Under the pieces are notes generated by a model, which had not been told where the DNA came from, searched no databases, and saw nothing but the letters and a program-made list of their open reading frames with translations. A stretch of DNA of 23,436 nt from Methanobacteriota archaeon (GTDB taxonomy: Archaea; Hydrothermarchaeota; Hydrothermarchaeia; Hydrothermarchaeales; BMS3B): contig QIGD01000017.1 of NCBI GenBank assembly GCA_003229935.1, positions 1 to 23,436 on the forward strand. The letters run 5' to 3'. Every line of letters begins with the position of its first letter. Within the stretch, counting starts at the first letter, position 1. This document shows positions 13,684 through 20,846 of the stretch, one piece after another. A program made the position numbers and the translations under genes.

Positions 13684-14349
13684 TCACCTTCCATAAAAAA
13701 GCCTTTCAGCAAGAAACTCTGGAAGGCCAGCTTTTCTTATTGCTCTTGCTGTTTCTTCCACAGGATAGTCAACTCTTACAATCTCAGCCTCTCTTCTGTC
13801 AATATCAAGAAAGGCAAAACTTGCCTCTTTTAATCCATCTCTGGGCTGACCCACACTTCCAGGGTTCAGAATAAGGCCTTCTTCAAATTCCTTTACTAAT
13901 GGAATATGAGTATGGCCAAGTATTAAAATATCTCTTTTTCCAGCTTTCAGGTAATTTATGAGGATTTCTTCAGGAATATCAGGAAAAACATACTCATTCA
14001 GCGGGTTGAAGGGACTTCCATGAAAGATGCAAAACTCTTCTTCAGCCAGTTTTATCGGCAGCGATTCAAGATAGGAAAGTTCTTCTCTGTTTATTGTGTT
14101 TTTTGTCCAGACCAGTGCTTTATGTGCAATGGAGTTCATACCCGATAGCTCATGTTGCACAGCATAATCATGATTCCCCATAACACTCTTTATTCTCTTT
14201 TCTCTGAATAGCGCTATAGTCTTTCCGGGAAAAGGATTATAACCTACCAAGTCTCCAGCATTGTATACTTCAACTCTTCCAGTTTCATCTAGAACAGCCT
14301 CAAGAGCTGGGAGGTTACTGTGCACATCACTTATAACAGCAATTTTCAC
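13684..14349 (-). CDS. YfcE/MJ0936-type class III metallophosphoesterase
   Basis: This 221-residue cytosolic calcineurin-like phosphoesterase belongs to a family that acts on phosphodiesters in a dinuclear metal site. All ligands are visible: D8-x-H10 in SDVHSN, D33 in AGDLVGY, N59-H60 in GNHD, H110 in FHGSP, and H146-x-H148 in LGHTH. The NPGSVGQPRDG block (162-172) is typical of the MJ0936-like subgroup. The physiological substrate is unknown. The start is GTG (MKIAVISDVH) with a TATA-like ATTTATTAC (14380-14372) about 27 bases upstream, suggesting a leaderless transcript. It diverges from orc1/cdc6 and converges, one base away, on the membrane-protein gene. Confidence 0.9.
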   Translation of the reverse strand: MKIAVISDVHSNLPALEAVLDETGRVEVYNAGDLVGYNPFPGKTIALFREKRIKSVMGNHDYAVQHELSGMNSIAHKALVWTKNTINREELSYLESLPIKLAEEEFCIFHGSPFNPLNEYVFPDIPEEILINYLKAGKRDILILGHTHIPLVKEFEEGLILNPGSVGQPRDGLKEASFAFLDIDRREAEIVRVDYPVEETARAIRKAGLPEFLAERLFYGR

Positions 14350-14441
14350 AGAGTATATATATGTTAAAACTGTAATAAATGTTATCTATATTCCTGTGCT
14401 TCAGAGGTAGCAGGAAGTGATTATTAAGGGGTACTCTGAAA
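14350..14441. promoter_or_regulatory. Divergent promoter region between phosphodiesterase and orc1/cdc6
   Basis: These 92 AT-rich bases carry the minus-strand box ATTTATTAC (14380-14372) for the phosphodiesterase and possible plus-strand boxes (gtaataaat, tctatatt around 14372-14398) for orc1. A plus start from the latter would give a short leader ending in aaggggtactctgaaa before the ATG, a weak ribosome site. No origin-recognition-box repeat was recognised, so nothing here shows a replication origin. Confidence 0.35.
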
Positions 14442-15560
14442 ATGGGTTACAAATTTTTTAAGGATATTCTGGGTTATGAAGAGACCCTTTTTAAGGAGCG
14501 TAGAGTGTTTGATTTAGACTATATTCCTGAAGCTTTTATACACAGAGATGCTCAGATGCAGAGTATTGCTCTCTGCCTTATTCCTGCTCTGAAGGGAGGT
14601 AGAGCAATGAATGCTCTGATTGTTGGTCCCTCTGCAACAGGGAAAACAACTGCTTTAAAGTTCAGGTTTAAAGAGATTGAGGAGGAGAGCAGAGATGTTG
14701 TGTGTGTTCACATAAACTGCCAGATTACATATACAAAGTTTGGTGTATTTTCCCAGATTTACAGAAAATTACTTGGACACACACCTCCTGAGACCGGTGT
14801 GCCTTTCTCAAAGATTTATGAGGCAATCTTCAGAAGACTGATAAGAGATGGTAAGAGTCTTGTTGTTGCCCTTGATGATATGAACTATCTCTTCTATGGA
14901 AGACTGGGAAATGAAATACTGTATGACATTCTCAGAGCTCATGAAAGTTTTCCTGAGGCAAAAACTTCTGTATTTGGTATAGTGAGTGATGTATCTATGA
15001 GTTTAAATTTTGACCCGAGAGTAAATTCAATATTCAGCTACAGGGAAATCTTTTTCCAGCCTTACTCAATGAATGAGATTTATGATATTCTCAAAAACAG
15101 GGCAAAAATGGGTTTTTTTCCGGGTGTCATTGAAGATGAGCTTATTGAGAAAATTGCAGGCTATGCCTTTGAGCATGGTGACCTCAGAGTTGGAATAGAA
15201 CTTTTGAGAGTTAGTGGCATTATTGCAGAAGCTGAAGCTTCACGAAGTATTTGTGAAAGATATGTGGAAAAAGCTTATGGAAGTTCAAAGCTTGTAAGTA
15301 TGAAGCTTCTCATATCATCTCTGAGCAGTAATGAGAAAGCCCTGCTCAGGTTGATAGCTGATTCTGAAGAAGCTATCTCGGGTAATATATACCAGAAATT
15401 CAAAGAGACTGCAGGAGTCAGTTATACAAAATTTTATCGAATGATTGAAAAACTTGAGAATTTGAAGTTTATAGAGACTTATCAATTAACCCCTGGCAGA
15501 GGGAGGAGCAGAAGAATTGTTTTAAAGCACCAGAAGGAAGACCTTCTCAGATTACTATGA
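14442..15560 (+). CDS. cdc6: Orc1/Cdc6-type replication initiator (AAA+ ATPase)
   Basis: This 372-residue protein is an archaeal Orc1/Cdc6 paralogue that binds origins and helps load the MCM helicase. The AAA+ core has Walker A GPSATGKTT (62-70), Walker B VVALDDMNYLF (141-151), sensor 1 GIVSD (179-183) and the sensor 2 motif GDLRVGIELLR (246-256). A lid domain is followed by a C-terminal winged helix (about 295-372). Walker B reads LDDMN where classic Orc1 has LDE; from memory this LDD(I/M)NYLF form is typical of the second Orc1/Cdc6 subgroup in methanogens, so the protein may be the accessory paralogue rather than the main origin-binding one. It is the first gene of an operon with trm56, nine bases downstream. 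Confidence 0.9.
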   Translation: MGYKFFKDILGYEETLFKERRVFDLDYIPEAFIHRDAQMQSIALCLIPALKGGRAMNALIVGPSATGKTTALKFRFKEIEEESRDVVCVHINCQITYTKFGVFSQIYRKLLGHTPPETGVPFSKIYEAIFRRLIRDGKSLVVALDDMNYLFYGRLGNEILYDILRAHESFPEAKTSVFGIVSDVSMSLNFDPRVNSIFSYREIFFQPYSMNEIYDILKNRAKMGFFPGVIEDELIEKIAGYAFEHGDLRVGIELLRVSGIIAEAEASRSICERYVEKAYGSSKLVSMKLLISSLSSNEKALLRLIADSEEAISGNIYQKFKETAGVSYTKFYRMIEKLENLKFIETYQLTPGRGRSRRIVLKHQKEDLLRLL

Positions 15561-15569
15561 GGTGATTTC

Positions 15570-16076
15570 TTGATTGTTATATTGAGACTGGGCCACAGGC
15601 CTGTGAGAGATAAAAGAATTACAACCCATGTTGCGCTTACTGCCAGAGCTTTTGGTGCCCAAGGGATTATTCTTACTGAAGAAGATAGAAATATTGTTGA
15701 GAGTGTTGAAAAGGTTGTCGAGAACTGGGGAGGAGACTTCTTCATCAGAGTCGAAAAGGACTGGAGACTGGTAATAAAATCATGGCAGGGAATTAAGATT
15801 CACCTTACAATGTATGGTATGCCAATTCAGAAGGTAATAAGTAAAATAGACCTGGAAAAAGATATTCTTGTTATTGTGGGTGCAGAGAAAGTACCCGGTG
15901 AGGTTTTCAGGCTTGTGGACTATAATATAGCAATAGGAAATCAGCCTCACAGTGAAGTCAGTGCACTTGCCTTATTTCTCGACAGGCTCACTCAGGGAAA
16001 CTGGCTGAATAAGGAAATCAGAGGGAAGCTGAGGGTTATACCTTCGGAGAGAGAAAAGAAAGTGGTGAGGGAATAG
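15570..16076 (+). CDS. trm56: tRNA (cytidine(56)-2'-O)-methyltransferase aTrm56
   Basis: This 168-residue SPOUT-class enzyme adds a 2'-O-methyl group from S-adenosylmethionine to C56 in the T-loop of archaeal tRNAs. Diagnostic blocks are RLGHRPVRDKRITTHVALTA (6-25), VGAEKVPG (103-110) and GNQPHSEVSALALFLDR (123-139), the last two forming the trefoil-knot cofactor site. Length is normal for the family. The start is TTG: GAGGTGA lies five bases upstream and the protein begins MIVILRLGHRP, as in homologues. It lies between orc1/cdc6 and an ATP-grasp gene whose ATG follows its TAG with no gap. Confidence 0.94.
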   Translation: MIVILRLGHRPVRDKRITTHVALTARAFGAQGIILTEEDRNIVESVEKVVENWGGDFFIRVEKDWRLVIKSWQGIKIHLTMYGMPIQKVISKIDLEKDILVIVGAEKVPGEVFRLVDYNIAIGNQPHSEVSALALFLDRLTQGNWLNKEIRGKLRVIPSEREKKVVRE

Positions 16077-17189
16077 ATGCATCTTCTAATTGCTGGAATT
16101 CATACCCGCCCTGCCGTTGCCTCTGCCAAAAGATTGGATTATAGGGTGACCGCAGTTGACTACTTTGGTGATGCAGATTTAAGGTTTCTGGCAGATAGCT
16201 CGAGAACAGTTGTTAAGCAGGAAGCTTTCAAAAGCAATGGAAAGATAGAGGAAAATTACTCAGATGAAGCCCTTATCAGCCTTGCCGAGAATATTGATAG
16301 CGATATAACTGTGCTCACATCTACCTTGAAATTGAATAAGAAAAATATCGCAGGAAACAGACCAGAAGATATTAAAAATCTTAAAAATAAAGCATATCAA
16401 TTTAAGAAACTTAAATCTCTTGGTGTCAAATTCCCAGAAACAGAATTTGTTAGTTCTAAAGACAAAGCTCTTGAAATTATTGGAAACTTTGGGTTTCCAT
16501 GTATTTTAAAGCCTGCTTCAGGAGCTGGTGGTAGAAACATAATTTTTGTAAGAAGCGAAGAGAATATTCCAGAAATCAGCGAGGAGTATCTTATACAGAG
16601 ATTTATCTCAGGAACGCCATTGAGTATATCCACCCTTTCTACAGGTGAGGAAAGCATAGTCATATCCTCAAGTTTTCAGATTCTTGGATATAAACTCTCA
16701 AATACCAGTGATTTTATCTATTGTGGAAGTATTGTTCCCTATGAGGTTACTGACGAGGTAGAAACTCTTGCTGAGGAAATATCCCTCAAACTCAAACTCA
16801 TAGGATGGAATGGTATAGATTTTGTGGAGAGCAGAGGAGAGTTTTACTTCATGGAAGTAAATCCAAGATTTCAAGGAACCTTTGATGCAATAGAAAAAGC
16901 ATACTCCATAAATCTTGTGGAGGCTCATCTGAAGGCATGTGAAGGTGAGCTTATTGATAGACCATTGACTAAGAGGTTTGCAGTCAGATTAACTCTTTTC
17001 TCACCCCATAGAAGCCTTGTTAAGAGAAACCTTCTTGGCATAACTCATGATGTCCCTCTAAAAAATTCTATTCTGGAGAAGAGAGAACCCTTTACAACTA
17101 TTGTTGAGTCTGGCAGAAGCAGAGATGAAGCTATTGCCGCTGCCAGGGAAAAGGCTAAAATGGCTTACTCTTGCCTTGAACCTATTTAA
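16077..17189 (+). CDS. ATP-grasp superfamily enzyme (COG2232-like predicted carboligase)
   Basis: The 370-residue protein has an N-terminal pre-ATP-grasp fold (LLIAGIHTRPAVASAKRLDY) and an ATP-grasp core: FPCILKPASGAGGRNI (140-155, with the ATP-binding lysine K145 and glycine-rich loop), IGWNGIDFVE (242-251) and the metal-binding FMEVNPRFQGT (258-268, E260 and N262). These enzymes join a carboxylate to an amine or thiol through an acyl phosphate. The substrate cannot be read from the sequence. Archaeal relatives are annotated as biotin-carboxylase-like carboligases. Its ATG abuts the trm56 stop and has GGTGAGG upstream, so it is translated from the orc1-trm56 transcript. Its TAA overlaps the converging surface-protein gene by four bases. 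Confidence 0.8.
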   Translation: MHLLIAGIHTRPAVASAKRLDYRVTAVDYFGDADLRFLADSSRTVVKQEAFKSNGKIEENYSDEALISLAENIDSDITVLTSTLKLNKKNIAGNRPEDIKNLKNKAYQFKKLKSLGVKFPETEFVSSKDKALEIIGNFGFPCILKPASGAGGRNIIFVRSEENIPEISEEYLIQRFISGTPLSISTLSTGEESIVISSSFQILGYKLSNTSDFIYCGSIVPYEVTDEVETLAEEISLKLKLIGWNGIDFVESRGEFYFMEVNPRFQGTFDAIEKAYSINLVEAHLKACEGELIDRPLTKRFAVRLTLFSPHRSLVKRNLLGITHDVPLKNSILEKREPFTTIVESGRSRDEAIAAAREKAKMAYSCLEPI

Positions 17190-19174
17190 TCTCCCACGCC
17201 TATACTAAATCTAGCTATGTGCCCTCTAAACATCTTTTTTGGGAGAAGATAGTAGATTATATTCTCAAGTAGTTTATTATGGCCAGAGTAGTAGGGTTCA
17301 TCACCTGTAATAACCAACTTGCCATCTCCAAGCCTGCCCCCCATCCATATCACAGGCATGTAGGAAGTGCTGAGTGAGATATTATCCCAGAGCACATGGT
17401 TAGCTTCACCACCTGTATCTCCTGTTTTTATCCAGGCTGAGAGGGTTAATGTGTAGCTTCCATTTTCTTTTAACAGGGGAGATATATCAATATTCTCAGA
17501 CTTCCATAAAGTTATAGAGCTATAATTTGCCTGCCATATATTGTATTCCCTTCCTGAGGGAGTTTTGATGTATATATATAGTTTTGATGGCAGAGCATCT
17601 GAATAACTATATATTTTCCATGCGAAGGAAAGGTTGGCAATTTCAGGCACTATACGCCCTCCATAGTAGAAGCTCTGACTCCAGTTAGCATAACCGTCTA
17701 TACTGGCAGTGTTTGTATAACTCTGGGCAGTATATACTAAATCCTGATTGCCTGTGGATGTCCACGCATTTATTATATCACTGCTGGATGTAGAATTACT
17801 CCAGACTGAACTAGGGTCTGTTGAGAAATCGCCATCGGCAATAAAGCTGGAATTAGAAATATAGCTGTTGTTCACAGATGCGAAGAATACAATTTTATAG
17901 GGAGTTAAATTATAGGGTTTGAAGAATGACCAGAAGGTATAGGAAGGTTCCAGAGGGTGCAATGGAGCATTGTCCTGTCTCTCACTTAAATAGATACTAT
18001 CCTGTGAGGATGGATATGTGACTGAGAGGTTGTTCGGAAAGTTGAGTATACTCAGGTAGCTTTCAACAAGTGTCTGATTTATACCACCTTTTGGAATAGC
18101 TTCAATATAGAAAGGGGAGATAAAATTATAACCTGAATCCTGACCCAGAATACATAAACTGCCACCTTTTAGAACATAATTATAAATCTCATATTTTCTG
18201 ACTGTGAGGTTGCCGTTGATTGAAGGATTCAAAGTTGCATCGGTACCAACAACAACTGTGTCAAAGGTGTAAAGGTTGTTTTTATATGACAGGTTGAATA
18301 AGTCCCCTATATTTGCGGAAGAGAAATTAATAACTCTGAAACCCATATTTTTTATAATGTCCTCCTCATAGGGGATATTGCCTATATAAGCTATTCTTGG
18401 CGATGAGATATAAGCTACTGAAGAGCTTATAATTTTAAATGTTTTATTCTTCGGGATTTTACCTGTTGTAAAATTCAAAAGCATCTCCTCTTTCCCTGCC
18501 TCGGCTTTCTGGGGAGAATTCTGAATAACTTTAGATGGAAGGGAGCTTATATTTTCAGGAGAATAGTAGAGGAAGTAAAGGTTCTCACCTGTGGTGGAGA
18601 AATTCACTGCCATCTTTTTTATGTAACTGTTGCCATAGTATGAAATTACATTACCAGAAAAACTAACTTCTCTTTTCATGTTATCATATAGCTTGACTGA
18701 AGTGGCATGGGCTCTTGGAAGAAGTACTTCAAGAGAAGCATTGGAAGAGCTGTTATCTATATATATTGGAATCCTGTAAGGAAAGCTTTTATTTGCCCAG
18801 TTTTCAGGTTGAAAAGTCACTTTTAGGAGGATAACACCGCTCACACCAAGCTCTTTTTTCAGAGTACTGTAACTTAAATTAAACAGGGATGCGACTTTGA
18901 GGTCATGGAGAGTATAGTCAATAGTTTCATTTTTGAGAGGGTCATAGAGAGCTAATCCAGGTATTGATGGATTGTTGTTAACTTGCCACTCTACAGGACT
19001 GCCAGGGCTTTCAAGGAGAACAGTTATAAACTTCCCGACTTCAAAACTGAGCTGGTCATTCTCTGAAATGCTTTTTGTCTGGCTGAAGTGGTTGTAGAGT
19101 GCTGCTGTTGAAAAAATAATTATTGATGTAAAGACTGCTATTCCAATAATTATATCAATGGTTTTCTCTACCAT
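17186..19174 (-). CDS. Anchored surface protein of the pilus operon (DUF2341-like, split GATase1-like and lectin-like parts)
   Basis: This 662-residue protein has an N-terminal membrane segment (residues 7-30) without a clear cleavage site, like an archaeal minor pilin or type II anchor. Residues about 125-205 resemble DUF2341 (FPYRIPIYIDNSS...). Residues about 258-350 look like one half of a class I amidotransferase/ThuA-like flavodoxin fold (IAYIG...TFDTVVVGTDA...YVLKGGSLCILG). Residues about 445-603 look like an inserted carbohydrate-binding-type jelly roll (SFIADGDFSTDPSSVW ... VLWDNISL). Residues about 607-645 resume the first fold (VIWMGGRLGDGKLVITGD...NKLLENIIYYLL). About twenty N-x-S/T sites imply heavy N-glycosylation outside the cell. 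It is the last gene of the operon, its ATG overlapping none but directly following the platform gene's TGA. A pilus-tip or adhesin role is inferred. Confidence 0.6.
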   Translation of the reverse strand: MVEKTIDIIIGIAVFTSIIIFSTAALYNHFSQTKSISENDQLSFEVGKFITVLLESPGSPVEWQVNNNPSIPGLALYDPLKNETIDYTLHDLKVASLFNLSYSTLKKELGVSGVILLKVTFQPENWANKSFPYRIPIYIDNSSSNASLEVLLPRAHATSVKLYDNMKREVSFSGNVISYYGNSYIKKMAVNFSTTGENLYFLYYSPENISSLPSKVIQNSPQKAEAGKEEMLLNFTTGKIPKNKTFKIISSSVAYISSPRIAYIGNIPYEEDIIKNMGFRVINFSSANIGDLFNLSYKNNLYTFDTVVVGTDATLNPSINGNLTVRKYEIYNYVLKGGSLCILGQDSGYNFISPFYIEAIPKGGINQTLVESYLSILNFPNNLSVTYPSSQDSIYLSERQDNAPLHPLEPSYTFWSFFKPYNLTPYKIVFFASVNNSYISNSSFIADGDFSTDPSSVWSNSTSSSDIINAWTSTGNQDLVYTAQSYTNTASIDGYANWSQSFYYGGRIVPEIANLSFAWKIYSYSDALPSKLYIYIKTPSGREYNIWQANYSSITLWKSENIDISPLLKENGSYTLTLSAWIKTGDTGGEANHVLWDNISLSTSYMPVIWMGGRLGDGKLVITGDEPYYSGHNKLLENIIYYLLPKKMFRGHIARFSIGVGD

Positions 19175-19969
19175 TCAGATACCAACTCCAATCTTAAATA
19201 CCAAATAACTTATGAGAATAAGCACAATGCTGTGCTTGAGCCCGTCATATATACTTCCTTCTCCAATTTTCCCTGCGACAAGACCTGTGAAGCCACCCTG
19301 AATAAGTGCCATGTGAAAGAGAAGCTCCTTGAAACTTCCGAGGTTTGACATATGCATTATGCCTGTGAGACCGGATATCCCCTCTAGAAGTGACTTTATC
19401 AGCATTATAAGGATTCCTAAGAAAATCATATGGGAGAAGTAGATTATTATAGTGTAAGTCTTCATTGAACCCTTTAATTCTTCCTCCATCTCCTGCATCA
19501 TTCTACTGAAGTTTGCCACAGCATCCAGAGTCTTTGTTATTTCACCGCCAGCACGGTTTGCCTCAATAATAATTGAAGAGCTTCTCTGAATGTGTTTACT
19601 TGGCCTTCTCTTTGAGAATTGTAGTATAGCCTCTTCGAATGGGATTCCCCAGGATATCTGGCTGTATATTTTTTTGACATCACTGGATAGGTAGGAGTAG
19701 TCCAGGTATGTGGCAGACTTTATGGCATATGGTAATGTCATTCCAGCCTTAGTAGAGCTTGCTATATCCCTGAGGAAATTCGGAAATTCTTTTTCAACAA
19801 CTCTGAGTTCTCTTAACTCAATATAACGAATTAGAAAATATGGTAATATAGCAATGGTAATGCCAACAATAGAGAATGCATCAAGACTCTTTGTGACAAT
19901 AATTCTTATGAATACAGCTAACCCGAGAACAATTCCAATGGCCAGTGAAATATGCTCCTTTCTTTCCAT
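19175..19969 (-). CDS. TadC/GspF-like type IV pilus platform protein, single T2SSF domain
   Basis: This 264-residue membrane protein has two N-terminal helices (about 8-24 and 30-48), a cytosolic helical T2SSF domain (FPNFLRDIASSTKAGMTLPYAI at 62-83, then EANRAGGEITKTLDAVANFS around 135-154), and three C-terminal helices. T2SSF proteins form the inner-membrane platform that couples the assembly ATPase to pilin insertion. Archaeal FlaJ/ArlJ carries two such domains in one chain; here they are in two proteins, as in Tad systems and the Methanococcus Epd pilus genes. GGAGTGAT lies five bases before the ATG. It starts four bases after the stop of the paralogous gene. Confidence 0.85.
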   Translation of the reverse strand: MERKEHISLAIGIVLGLAVFIRIIVTKSLDAFSIVGITIAILPYFLIRYIELRELRVVEKEFPNFLRDIASSTKAGMTLPYAIKSATYLDYSYLSSDVKKIYSQISWGIPFEEAILQFSKRRPSKHIQRSSSIIIEANRAGGEITKTLDAVANFSRMMQEMEEELKGSMKTYTIIIYFSHMIFLGILIMLIKSLLEGISGLTGIMHMSNLGSFKELLFHMALIQGGFTGLVAGKIGEGSIYDGLKHSIVLILISYLVFKIGVGI

Positions 19970-19973
19970 CTTA

Positions 19974-20846
19974 TCACTCCATTTTTGGAATTGTTGCTTC
20001 TATAAAGAGGAGATACATTACATTTGCAGCAGGTATTGCAAGGTATATGAACATTTCCATGAGAATAACGGGATTTATAGAACCTCCTCCTACGAGACCC
20101 ATCATAGAGCCCATAACTATAAAGAATATTGGTCCTGCAACAAATATTGTGACATAGGCTTCTGAGTACATGCTGAGACGCTCTATTACATTTTTCCACA
20201 TATTCCTATGTTTTTCAGTTATAGAACTTGCAGCTTCATTCAGAAAAGATGAGAGGTTTCCACCTGTGTTTATTCCAGATGCCATACCAATCAGAAGCCT
20301 TCTGAAGTCTTCAGATGGAGTTCTATCAGCTTTCCTCTTTATGGCTTCAGTTATATCATAGCCAAAGGTTTCACTATCTCTGATTATACTATTTGCTTCT
20401 CTTGAAACCTCCCCATAACGCTCAAATCTCGCCAGAGAATGAAAGATTGCAAGGGGAGGAACACCACTCACAGCTATGGTGGCCATGTGGTTGACTGCAT
20501 AGGGCAGGGAGGCTTCTATTGAGCGTTTTCTCTCTCCAGCAATGATTTTGGGCATAGCAATAAAAACCGAAAAAACAGCCAGTGCTCCAGCAGATGACAG
20601 AATAAAGGCTGCTAATATATCCAAAAGTGGCATGTTTTTTAAAATTATGATTGTAAATGAGAGAAAGAATAGTATTGAGAAGATTAGAATAGAAGAGAAA
20701 AGAGCTCCGCTCAGATATGCTGAAAGTGTAGTTCTAATATCTGCACTCTGAAGGTCTATCCTGAGATTTCCAAAAGGTTCTGATATTCTGTCACTAAAGT
20801 TTCCCAGGATGCTGTGTGCAAAGAGTATAAAACCTTCAAAAATCAT
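19974..20846 (-). CDS. Second TadB/TadC-like platform protein, single T2SSF domain
   Basis: The 290-residue protein has helices around 52-75 and 78-103, then a T2SSF domain (SLPYAVNHMATIAVSGVPPL about 117-136, and GMASGINTGGNLSSFLNEAA about 187-206) and two C-terminal helices around 230-280. It is the partner of the next gene and together they would make the platform of a type IV-like pilus. ATG at 20846 is preferred (GGGAT upstream); it overlaps the preceding gene's stop by 11 bases. An in-frame GTG at 20867 would add seven residues and has a poorer context. Confidence 0.84.
   Translation of the reverse strand: MIFEGFILFAHSILGNFSDRISEPFGNLRIDLQSADIRTTLSAYLSGALFSSILIFSILFFLSFTIIILKNMPLLDILAAFILSSAGALAVFSVFIAMPKIIAGERKRSIEASLPYAVNHMATIAVSGVPPLAIFHSLARFERYGEVSREANSIIRDSETFGYDITEAIKRKADRTPSEDFRRLLIGMASGINTGGNLSSFLNEAASSITEKHRNMWKNVIERLSMYSEAYVTIFVAGPIFFIVMGSMMGLVGGGSINPVILMEMFIYLAIPAANVMYLLFIEATIPKME

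Noticed and set aside
14350..14441. Replication origin beside orc1/cdc6
   Set aside because: The gap is only 92 bases and no repeated origin-recognition-box-like sequence was found in it.
17186..19174. Class III prepilin with a cleavable leader
   Set aside because: No charged G/A-type peptidase site precedes the N-terminal hydrophobic segment, so it is treated as an uncleaved anchor.
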